From Rhodococcus sp. CH91 (lineage in GTDB: Bacteria; Actinomycetota; Actinomycetes; Mycobacteriales; Mycobacteriaceae): a stretch of DNA of 64,000 nucleotides. The position numbers were made by a program, and so were the translations under genes. The stretch is taken from positions 1-64,000 of the forward strand of contig NZ_JAKFYR010000014.1 of NCBI RefSeq assembly GCF_022554085.1, in the 5' to 3' direction. Shown piece by piece: positions 54,412 to 61,973 of this stretch. The notes beneath the pieces were generated by a model, which searched no databases, was not told the origin of the DNA, and worked only from the letters and a program-made list of their open reading frames with translations. Position 1 is the first letter of the stretch. Each line of letters starts with the position of its first letter.

Positions 54412-55823
54412 CGCGTCTGCGTGGAGGTCAGGAGCCAATTCACACCGTCTCCGGGTGATTCGAAAGTTCGGCCCGCCTGCAGGGCAAGACGAGCAAGGCT
54501 GTCGCGCAACGTGAGCAGGGCATCGTCGAATGCATCTTCGTCGAGAGCGTTCTTCGATTTCGCGTCTGCAAATTCGCGAACGCATTGCTGGATGTGCTCG
54601 GTCGCGTCAGAGATTCGCTCCGGCACAGCGATCTGACGCTTCTGAAGCTGAGCGGACTGGCCCGCCAGCTTTGCGGCCGTACTGAATGTTTCCTTGGCGT
54701 TCTCGATCAGGTTAGCGGCCGATTTCACCTCAGATGCCGTGGTTGACGGCCCGGATGACTCGAGGATCGCCTTTGCACGAAGGAGCTTGTCGGTGAGAGC
54801 GCGCACCTTCTTGACGTCACTCTCCGCATCTGCAACGGTAACCCCGGTCAGGCCCGGAATTACTACAGCAGTCGGCTCTGCCACCTCGGGCACCAGCTCA
54901 CCTTTGAGGCGACCTTCCAGATAGCGCTCGTGGAAGTCGGCCTCTGCCAACCTCAAGGTTGTTTTCGGAAGGTTGAGAAGCACCATCTGCAGGCGGGATT
55001 CCTTCAGACGCTCCGCTCCGTCAGGATCGGTCTTCGACAGTTTCTCGTAGTCGCGCTGAAGCTCTCGGAGCTTCTCCTGATGATCTTCGAAGTCGATGAG
55101 ACGAAGGGCGGCCGTACCATCCTCCGAACGGCTTCTCTCGATAGCGTCGTTGATGAGCTGAAAGACCCAGCGATCCTTCTTCAGAGTCGAGACTTTGATA
55201 TTGAATGTTCTGGCGATGTCATCCTGAGCATGACCGTCTGCGAGTTGGTCTTCGATGGCTATGAGCCGGTTGATGTACGAGTAGTCGCGGCGCTTGTCTC
55301 GGCGCAGCTGGAGTGCTAGTTCGACGGCGTTGACGTCGGCTCGCGAGGTGTCTTCCGGCAGGACGGCCACACGGATATTCGTCACGCTGAGATCGCGAAG
55401 AGCTGCGCATCGGGTGTTTCCGTCGACAAGGATGCCGTCGGGAGTGATGATCCCAGGTTCCTTCTGCCCGAACTCATCGAGCTCCTCGCGAAGGGTGATG
55501 AAGTCGGGGTCGAGCTGCGTCGGATCGGCGGGCTTAGCGCTTAGGAGGCGGTGTAGGTAGTGCTGGGCGTCCTCACTCCAAGGGCTCTCGTCAAGGATCC
55601 TGTTGAGGTCTGCATCAAGTGTTCTCTGTGCCCGGATCCGGTGAGTGTCAGGATTGAAGTAGAGCATTCCGACGGGCATGGTTATCACGTTGAGGTGCTT
55701 CTGCTGGCCACGCCAGTCAACCGTGACTTTGGCTCCGTCTTCCTGTCTGGCGACAGCGAGCCGCTCGGTGACAAGCGAGCGGATCTTGTCGCCTTCCGGT
55801 GGAACGCCGAACTTCGATGCCAT
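54408..55823 (-). CDS. ParB-like N-terminal domain protein
   Basis: Protein of 471 aa. The ParB/Srx core (about 90-200) contains FGQKEPGIITPDGILVDGNT in pieces, then RCAALRDL, and is followed by a helix-turn-helix-like stretch (GHAQDDIARTFNIKVSTLKKD). The rest is long, helical, partly coiled-coil. ParB-fold proteins use CTP or ATP or act as nucleases; here it probably supplies DNA recognition to the SNF2 helicase and DUF3883 protein. The ATG at 55823 is divergent from the HNH-like gene at 55922 (98 bp), whose direction matches the methyltransferase, forming a head-to-head locus. Confidence 0.83.
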   Translation of the reverse strand: MASKFGVPPEGDKIRSLVTERLAVARQEDGAKVTVDWRGQQKHLNVITMPVGMLYFNPDTHRIRAQRTLDADLNRILDESPWSEDAQHYLHRLLSAKPADPTQLDPDFITLREELDEFGQKEPGIITPDGILVDGNTRCAALRDLSVTNIRVAVLPEDTSRADVNAVELALQLRRDKRRDYSYINRLIAIEDQLADGHAQDDIARTFNIKVSTLKKDRWVFQLINDAIERSRSEDGTAALRLIDFEDHQEKLRELQRDYEKLSKTDPDGAERLKESRLQMVLLNLPKTTLRLAEADFHERYLEGRLKGELVPEVAEPTAVVIPGLTGVTVADAESDVKKVRALTDKLLRAKAILESSGPSTTASEVKSAANLIENAKETFSTAAKLAGQSAQLQKRQIAVPERISDATEHIQQCVREFADAKSKNALDEDAFDDALLTLRDSLARLALQAGRTFESPGDGVNWLLTSTQTR

Positions 55824-55921
55824 TGGGACCCTTCCAGAGCGCTGAAGTTATCTTTGGGAAGACATCATTGCAGGCTCTACAGACGAGCTCGGCAGGGCAT
55901 ATGGGAATGAAGGGGGGTCGC

Positions 55922-56626
55922 ATGGCGATTCCGAGGTGGGATGATCCAGCAAGTAAGCACGGGACGATGGTGCTAGGCGCGCTTTGGCTGGTACAGGAGG
56001 TTGGAGAAGGAAACGTTTTCACCAAGGACCAGCTCCGCAAGGCCTTTCCTGGGGTAGCTCAAGTCGATCGTCGAATCCGTGACCTGCGCGCGTTCGGCTG
56101 GAAGATCCTCACCAACACCCAAGATGCCACTCTGACAGCCGAGGATCAGCGCTTCGTCGCAGCTGGCGTCCCCGTGTGGGATAAGGCCGCACGCGCTGCT
56201 GCCGCAAAGAAGGCGATTCCCGCCAAGGATCGGCACTCCACCTTGGAACGAGACGGATTCCAATGCACAACGTGCGGAATCGCCGGCGGTGAGGGATTTG
56301 TAGATGCTCCGGGGCAGGTAGCAGTGTTGTCAGTGACGAAGAGATCGACCCTGACCCTCTCGGGGGAGAGCGAAGAGATGCTTGTCACGGTCTGCAACCG
56401 TTGTGCGTCGGGCCGAAGCGGGGAAGTCTCGAGCGTCGATGAAGTGATCGTGGAGTATCGCGATTTGGACCCCGTTGACCAGGCACGTTTCAGGCGTTGG
56501 GTGGCGCGTGGGCGGCGAGGCCAAACTCCCTTGGAGCGAGCGTGGACCGCATACCGAAGGCTCCCGGCTGATGCGCGCGCGGAAGTGCATTCGGTAGTGG
56601 TACCAGATGAGAATCGGCCGGTTTGA
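55922..56626 (+). CDS. Degenerate HNH-like zinc-finger protein
   Basis: Protein of 234 aa. The N-terminal half is a winged-helix-like region (NVFTKDQLRKAFPGVAQVDRRI, read in pieces, then DLRAFGWKI). The C-terminal half starts like an HNH nuclease: RHSTLERDGFQCTTCGIAGG with paired cysteines, and TVCNRCASGRSG gives the second pair. Between them the catalytic His-Asn-His residues expected in an HNH (an xDHxxP segment) are absent: the sequence reads GQVAVLSVTKRSTLTLS. It may be a zinc-stabilised DNA-binding protein. ATG 55922 has AAGGGGGG close upstream; the longer 55799 frame overlaps the ParB gene. It is divergent from the ParB operon, and the methyltransferase is downstream. Confidence 0.7.
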   Translation: MAIPRWDDPASKHGTMVLGALWLVQEVGEGNVFTKDQLRKAFPGVAQVDRRIRDLRAFGWKILTNTQDATLTAEDQRFVAAGVPVWDKAARAAAAKKAIPAKDRHSTLERDGFQCTTCGIAGGEGFVDAPGQVAVLSVTKRSTLTLSGESEEMLVTVCNRCASGRSGEVSSVDEVIVEYRDLDPVDQARFRRWVARGRRGQTPLERAWTAYRRLPADARAEVHSVVVPDENRPV

Positions 56627-56795
56627 GCGTGCACCAGGGATCCATGTCCTAGGTGCCATCTAGACTCGCCGCTAGCGAGTTGGGCCGGGCGGCCCCCCTG
56701 GTTCCGTTCCGGTAGCTGGAGAGGCGGTGGCAGCGTCGAATTGTTGCTGCTGGGGTGGCGGCTCGTCCCGTATCCAGCACCTGGAAGGAGTATGC

Positions 56796-58115
56796 ATGTC
56801 GGGGTCGGTTCGGGACGGAGAGCTCGAGGTCATCGAGATCTGCGCTGGCGCCGGTGGGCAATCACTCGGTCTGGAACGGGCAGGGTTCTCACATCGTCTG
56901 GCTGTTGAACTGGACCCTCATGCTGCAGCTACTCTCACTCATAACCTGGGGAACTTTGTTTCCGATCCCAAGGAAATCGTGAAGGTCGGTGACGCGGCAG
57001 ACTCGTCCGTGCTCAATCCGGCGGAGCACGTCGGGATCGATCTATTCGCAGGGGGAGTGCCTTGTCCGCCCTTCAGCATTGCGGGAAAGCAGCTTGGTGC
57101 GAACGACGAGCGCGACCTTTTTGCATGGGCCGTCGAGATGTGCGGACGGATGAAACCCAAGGCCCTCTTGCTCGAGAATGTTCGTGGGTTGAGTGGAAAC
57201 CGGTTTTCGGCCTATAGACAACACGTTCTCGATCAGCTGCGGGAGTATGGCTATATCGGTGAATGGAGGTTGCTGCACGCGTCCGATTTCGGCGTAGCGC
57301 AACTTCGACCGCGATTCGTGCTGATAGCTCTTCAGCCGGAGTACGCAGAGTATTTTTCCTGGCCGGAGCCAATCAAAGGATCTGCGCCCACGGTCGGCGA
57401 GGTGCTGCGCGACCTCATGGGAGCGAACGGTTGGGATGATCATTACGTAGACGCATGGGTACGTAAGGCCAACACGATTGCTCCGACGATCGTAGGTGGG
57501 TCGAAGAAACACGGTGGTGCAGATCTCGGGCCGACTCGCGCGAAGCGCGCCTGGGCGGAACTGGGCGTAGATGCAATGGGTGTGGCTGACGCGGCGCCCA
57601 GCAAGGGATGGGTGGTTCCGGAAGGGAAGCCGGGCCCGAAACTGACGAATGAAATGGTAGCCCGAATCCAGGGATGGTACGGAGAGTTCACTGGGTGGGA
57701 ATTTCTGGGTAAGAAGACTTCGGTCTATCGTCAAATCGGGAATGCCTTTCCTCCGCCGGTGGCCAAAGCGCTCGGTGTATCGATAAGGGACGCCCTTCTC
57801 AAGACTGGAGCACGTCGCAAACTGATCGAAGACGTAGATGTTGTCCACGATCCGATCTATACGCTTTTGCGCAGTTGTGTGCAGCCGTTGACCGTCGATC
57901 AGATTTGCGCGCGGCTGTCGAAGAATGAAATTTTTATTGCCGCTCCGGAAGTGGAACGCCGAATCGCGAATCTATCGAGGGACTTCGAGATCGCAACGAC
58001 TGAACGATCGAGCGGTACGCTTGCATTCAGATTAGGTGAATTTCTCGGATTCGTCGGCCAAGAATCGCACGTGCGACACGAGCTTTTCGCCCTGAATCGC
58101 TCCAAGATCAGTTAA
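56796..58115 (+). CDS. DNA (cytosine-5-)-methyltransferase
   Basis: C5-MTase of 439 aa. Motif I is EICAGAGGQSLGLERAG (SAM-binding), motif IV is GGVPCPPFS with catalytic C90, motif VI is LLENVRG (E127), motif VIII is QLRPRFVLIAL and motif X is YRQIGNAFPPPVA. The target-recognition region about 220-300 holds TIVGGSKKHGGADLGPTRAK. The C-terminal about 90 residues look like a winged helix (TVDQICARLSKNEIFIAAPE). It should methylate cytosine at a specific site, protecting DNA from a partner nuclease; the recognition sequence cannot be read here. GGAAGGAG lies 5 bases before ATG 56796. A Vsr gene follows 20 bp later. Confidence 0.93.
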   Translation: MSGSVRDGELEVIEICAGAGGQSLGLERAGFSHRLAVELDPHAAATLTHNLGNFVSDPKEIVKVGDAADSSVLNPAEHVGIDLFAGGVPCPPFSIAGKQLGANDERDLFAWAVEMCGRMKPKALLLENVRGLSGNRFSAYRQHVLDQLREYGYIGEWRLLHASDFGVAQLRPRFVLIALQPEYAEYFSWPEPIKGSAPTVGEVLRDLMGANGWDDHYVDAWVRKANTIAPTIVGGSKKHGGADLGPTRAKRAWAELGVDAMGVADAAPSKGWVVPEGKPGPKLTNEMVARIQGWYGEFTGWEFLGKKTSVYRQIGNAFPPPVAKALGVSIRDALLKTGARRKLIEDVDVVHDPIYTLLRSCVQPLTVDQICARLSKNEIFIAAPEVERRIANLSRDFEIATTERSSGTLAFRLGEFLGFVGQESHVRHELFALNRSKIS

Positions 58116-58135
58116 GCGGTGTAAGCTCGTCGAAG

Positions 58136-58615
58136 ATGAGCCGAAATGGAGCGAACACGCCCGCCGGCAAGGCTGAGGGGCGTGAAACATACCCGCGCGC
58201 GAGCAACGCCGGCAGGTCGCGGAATATGCGGGCTATCCGCAGGTCCAATACGAAACCGGAAGTGCAGTTGCGGAGTGCCTTGCATCGGAAGGGCTACCGA
58301 TTCCGGAAGGATTACCGGCTCGACTTGGGAGCATCTCGAGTCCGGCCGGACATCGTATTCACCGCCCGCAAGATTGCGGTCTTTGTCGACGGCTGCTTTT
58401 GGCATGTATGCCCAATTCATGGACGGCAGCCGACGGTGAACGAATGGTACTGGTCTCCAAAATTATTGAGAAACGTCGAGCGTGACAGGCGGGCGGATGA
58501 GCTCCTCGCTGCTGCAGGGTGGACTGTAGTTCGGGTATGGGAACATGAAACCCTTGAGCAGGCAATGGACTTGGTCGAGCAGGCGCTAATGCGCTCGAGC
58601 GATGGCGCAATGTGA
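58136..58615 (+). CDS. vsr: Very short patch repair (Vsr) endonuclease
   Basis: Vsr of 159 aa, usual length, that nicks T-G mismatches made by deamination of 5-methylcytosine, or acts as nuclease of a C5-methylation restriction system. Motifs are RSNTKPEVQLRSALHRKGYR at the start, RVRPDIVF (D72), FVDGCFWHVCPIHG (83-96) and WYWSPKLLRNVERDR. The ATG is 20 bp after the methyltransferase stop with a GAAG ribosome site, so it is co-transcribed, the usual arrangement. It is the last gene of the island before the second TerD fusion. Confidence 0.92.
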   Translation: MSRNGANTPAGKAEGRETYPRASNAGRSRNMRAIRRSNTKPEVQLRSALHRKGYRFRKDYRLDLGASRVRPDIVFTARKIAVFVDGCFWHVCPIHGRQPTVNEWYWSPKLLRNVERDRRADELLAAAGWTVVRVWEHETLEQAMDLVEQALMRSSDGAM

Positions 58616-58818
58616 GCGACGAGCCGTGAGAGAGAAGCAGCGAGCAACTTCGTGGGCGCACCTGTCAAATTCGAGGGGTGAGAGCGCCGAGGATCCGGAT
58701 TTGAGCCGGTACGATACTGCGGTCCCAAGGTCCGGATGGCAGTGGGACTCGATGGTGGACGTTATCCTCGGAGATTGCGATCCTCCGGGTTCTGACGGTC
58801 GGGGAGGAAGGTAGCCGC

Positions 58819-60714
58819 ATGCGCCACATCGAAGCCCACGTCCCGGGGGATGCAGGGTTGCCCGAGGGGCGTCGATGGGCAGTAGCGCATGTGGAGACAT
58901 CGGGCACGCGTCTTACTTCGGACCGAGTGATTGGTCTTTGCATCCTTGTGCTCGGCGGCGACGGCATGGTCGAAGACGAGTACGCCACAGCTATCGATCC
59001 GGGTCCTGACTTTGGCCTCGGTTCGTTGCACCATCGTTTACGCGATCGGCTCGCGGGAGCTCCGCACTTCGAGGATGTGACGGACCGCGTGGTCGATCTG
59101 CTCCACGGGCGGACGCTCGTCGCGTATGACGCAAGTACCCATTACGGTTTTCTGGATGGAGAGTTTCGCCGAGCCGACATTGCCAACCCCATCGTTTCGC
59201 GCCTATGTGTGCGTACGCTGTCGCGGCGCCTTGAATTGGACGTGCCGAACCTCCAGCTGACGTCCCTAGCCGAACACTGGGGAATCGAACGGCGCCCGAT
59301 GGGGGACAAAGCGCGCGACGAAGCTGATCTTGTAGCACGAGTGTTTCTCTCGACCTTAGGGCTAGCCGACTCCCTTGAGCTCCCACTGCCGGTCGTCGAG
59401 TGCGTGGCGAATAAGGCGGGCGCACCGAGACTGTCCCGCCGAGTGCCGTGTCCGTGGGTCAATCCTGGAAGATTCGACCCTGGCGTCGGCTTGGTGCAGG
59501 GAACGAAAGTTGCCATCATCGGCACTACGAAGACCCCACGCGATGCGCTCGAACGAAAGCTAGCATTGGCCGGGCTCGATGTAATGAGCACAGCCGGAAG
59601 TCATGTAGGTCTGGTCATCTGCAATGACAGAACGTCCGGCTCTACAGAAGTATCCAGATTGCTGGACGATGGGATCAGTGTCATACCAGAAAAGACACTA
59701 GAGCGCTTATTGGAAAGTGTTCTCCCGGGAATTCCGCGAACGAAACCGGAGCAAGATGGATGGACTGCGCTGCCCGCTGTCGACGAGGCGAGCCCAGAGC
59801 GTGCGCATCCTGAGCGGCCCGTAGAGACGGCAAGCACCGATTCCATCGACGCCGTCGCCTCAGCGGATCCAGTCCCCACGTCTCTTGCAGAGCAGCCGAC
59901 AGTACCGAGCTTCGTGGACAATCCATGGCAGAATCGCCACATTTTGGTGATCGGTGGCACCCATGAAGACGCGGCAGCAATGCGTTCGAAAATTGCGCGG
60001 CTGGGGGGTACTCCCGCGATCAACCTCTCCGCTGCGGTAACAGATCTACTTGTGCTCGGCGGCGATGGAAGGGATCGCAAGACGGTCACGATCGGAGGCC
60101 GGGAGCTACCTGTCCTGACACCCGAGATTTTGAAGGAGGCCAACGAGAACGAAGCCATGCACTCAGACATTGTGCAGCGCAGGCCGGGTGTTCGGTCGCT
60201 TGCCAGAGGAGAGGTTGTCGATCTCCACATGGACGATACACAAGTGAGCATTCATGCGTCCTGGCGTGCGGATTCGACGCGTGACGGAATTATCGTCGAT
60301 ATCGTCGGATTCATGCTGTCCGAGGAAAATTCGGTGAATTGTGACGAGGACTTCGTCTTCTACAACTTCCCGAGTAGGGACGACGGGGCAATGGCTCTCA
60401 CCGTCGACGGAAACTGCGAGCAAAGTATCCATATAGATCTTAAGGCGTTGCCGGACAACTGTGTCAGGATTGCAATTGCCGCAGCCATTGAGGGAACAGC
60501 GACCTTCGGTCAGCTGGGTCCGGTAGCAGTAAAGGTGGAGGCATCCGAGCAGCCGGAGGCCGAGTTCGTTCTCGATGCAGGTACAACGGAACGAACGATG
60601 GTGCTGTGCGAGGTATATCGGCGGGCGAACAGATGGCGCCTGCGTGCCTTTGGCCAGGGCTACGATAGTGGCTTGGATGCTTTGGCAACACTGTACGGGG
60701 TGGATGTCAAGTGA
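58819..60714 (+). CDS. Exonuclease-BRCT-BRCT-TerD fusion with degenerate exonuclease site (second copy)
   Basis: Paralogue of the 22588 fusion, 631 aa, same domain order. Exonuclease residues are lost: D24 is His (VAHVETSG), E26 is kept, D108 is His (YDASTHYGF), H162 of copy one is D163, and D167 is E168 (GDKARDEAD). Copy one has the full set. BRCT regions (about 230-300, GTKVAIIGTTKTPRD; about 370-440, NRHILVIGGTHEDAA) and the C-terminal TerD domain (NCDEDFVFYNFPS; EVYRRANRWRLRAFGQGYDS) are intact. A 75-residue Pro/Thr/Ala-rich spacer separates the BRCTs. It probably acts as a binding or regulatory scaffold without nuclease activity. The ATG follows GGGGAGG about 11 bases upstream. Confidence 0.84.
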   Translation: MRHIEAHVPGDAGLPEGRRWAVAHVETSGTRLTSDRVIGLCILVLGGDGMVEDEYATAIDPGPDFGLGSLHHRLRDRLAGAPHFEDVTDRVVDLLHGRTLVAYDASTHYGFLDGEFRRADIANPIVSRLCVRTLSRRLELDVPNLQLTSLAEHWGIERRPMGDKARDEADLVARVFLSTLGLADSLELPLPVVECVANKAGAPRLSRRVPCPWVNPGRFDPGVGLVQGTKVAIIGTTKTPRDALERKLALAGLDVMSTAGSHVGLVICNDRTSGSTEVSRLLDDGISVIPEKTLERLLESVLPGIPRTKPEQDGWTALPAVDEASPERAHPERPVETASTDSIDAVASADPVPTSLAEQPTVPSFVDNPWQNRHILVIGGTHEDAAAMRSKIARLGGTPAINLSAAVTDLLVLGGDGRDRKTVTIGGRELPVLTPEILKEANENEAMHSDIVQRRPGVRSLARGEVVDLHMDDTQVSIHASWRADSTRDGIIVDIVGFMLSEENSVNCDEDFVFYNFPSRDDGAMALTVDGNCEQSIHIDLKALPDNCVRIAIAAAIEGTATFGQLGPVAVKVEASEQPEAEFVLDAGTTERTMVLCEVYRRANRWRLRAFGQGYDSGLDALATLYGVDVK

Positions 60715-61178
60715 ATATGGGTGACGCAAGGCAAAGGCGGGTCCAGCCATTCGATTGCTGAAACTCGTCGATGCTGAATTCTCGGCAAATTGAGGTGCGG
60801 GTGCGCAACGGTGATTCACAGTAGTGTATGAGCCTGTGAAATTGCCCTGGACCTCGTAGGCCAGCCTTGCGACATGAGCTATGCGGTGATCGATATGCCA
60901 TCTTCCCACGATTGACATCCGAAGGTCTCATGCCCAACGAATATACGAAACCGGCTGCGGGTCGTTCGGCTCAAATCGTCGAGATTGATCAGTCGAGTTG
61001 CCCACAACTCTTGGTAGTGGTACCCGTAGCAATTGATCTCTCGGGTTGCATGGACTCTTGGATATTTGAAGCGACGGCTCGATACAAGTCATCGTCGAGC
61101 CATGAGCCGAAGCTCAAGATCAAGCGGCGGCACTCGCTCAACATATTGCATGCAGACACTAAGATCATCGGTGTGGCT
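60715..61178. other. Region between TerD fusion and ScoMcrA-N-like gene
   Basis: About 460 bp with no separate gene I can support. The frame of the next gene stays open back to 60867, with an ATG at 60930 behind a GAAGG site, so its protein might be up to 83 residues longer. TAAGAT at 61160-61165 could be a -10 box for a near-leaderless mRNA starting at the GTG at 61179. Confidence 0.45.
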
Positions 61179-61934
61179 GTGAAGGTGGATCTCTCGGCAA
61201 TTACCCGACCGACGGTCCTGTCCGCGATCGAAGAGTTCGACACACTCGGACAAGAAGAGTTCCTGCGTACACGGGGCTATGCCGAAGCGCGAAACTTCAG
61301 GCTGGTCTATCGCGGCCGCTTCTACGATTCGAAAGCGATCGCCGGTGTCGCACACGGGTACGCGACGGGGCATTTCTGCGACAGCTCTGAATTCTCCGGC
61401 GGGCTCGCAACGGTTTCCGATTGCCTCACCGCACTCGGGTTTGTCGTCGATCACGGCGGTAAGCACGCTCGCGGCGGCCTCTTGTGGGACCTCGAGACCA
61501 CTCAGGTGTTCAAGATGGGTGGCCGAAGTGCTGCGTACAAGTTTGTCGTGCTGCTCTGGGCCGTCATCCATGCAGACACGTTAGTCGGGCTCATGCCGTT
61601 CTCTGAGGTTCGGAAGGAACTGGCGGCATTATTGGCGCCCTTTGCGCTAGCTCAGTCTGCACCGAACCCCGCGGACCCTTGGGTGGCGTTGAGGGGAAGC
61701 AGCTGGTGGACGCTGGAAGTTCCCGAGGGAGTTGATCAGGCCGAAGCCGGGCATCAGGTCCTGAGCTCGCTGGCCGTGCGGGAAGACTTCCGCGCCGGCC
61801 TCTCGGAATCTGTCAGGTACAGACTCCGAGAGGCCGAATGGTGCCAGGAAGCTACCGAAGTACTCGAGCGGCGAATTGCGGAGCTGTCCAGTCCTGCCCG
61901 CGCTTACGACCTCGTCAAGCAACTCCGCAATTGA
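61179..61934 (+). CDS. ScoMcrA-N / sulfur-binding-domain-like protein, no nuclease
   Basis: Protein of 251 aa. It opens with the ScoMcrA N-terminal head pattern: DLSAITRPTVLSAIEEFDTL, then GRFYDSKAIAGVAHGYATG and the phrase FSGGLATVSDCLTALGFVV. The following region (AAYKFVVLLWAVIHAD; FSEVRKELAALLAPF; DPWVALRGSSWWTLEVP) resembles the phosphorothioate-sensing SBD that follows the head in type IV enzymes. The SRA and HNH domains of full ScoMcrA (about 500 aa) are missing, so no cleavage domain remains. I start at GTG 61179, where family members begin; GTG 61185 or ATG 60930 are alternatives. It probably recognises modified DNA and may recruit a nuclease from the locus. Family assignment is by pattern. 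Confidence 0.7.
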   Translation: MKVDLSAITRPTVLSAIEEFDTLGQEEFLRTRGYAEARNFRLVYRGRFYDSKAIAGVAHGYATGHFCDSSEFSGGLATVSDCLTALGFVVDHGGKHARGGLLWDLETTQVFKMGGRSAAYKFVVLLWAVIHADTLVGLMPFSEVRKELAALLAPFALAQSAPNPADPWVALRGSSWWTLEVPEGVDQAEAGHQVLSSLAVREDFRAGLSESVRYRLREAEWCQEATEVLERRIAELSSPARAYDLVKQLRN

Positions 61935-61973
61935 GGGGATACTGGTGTATTCCGGGCCGGCCGGCCTGCTCGC

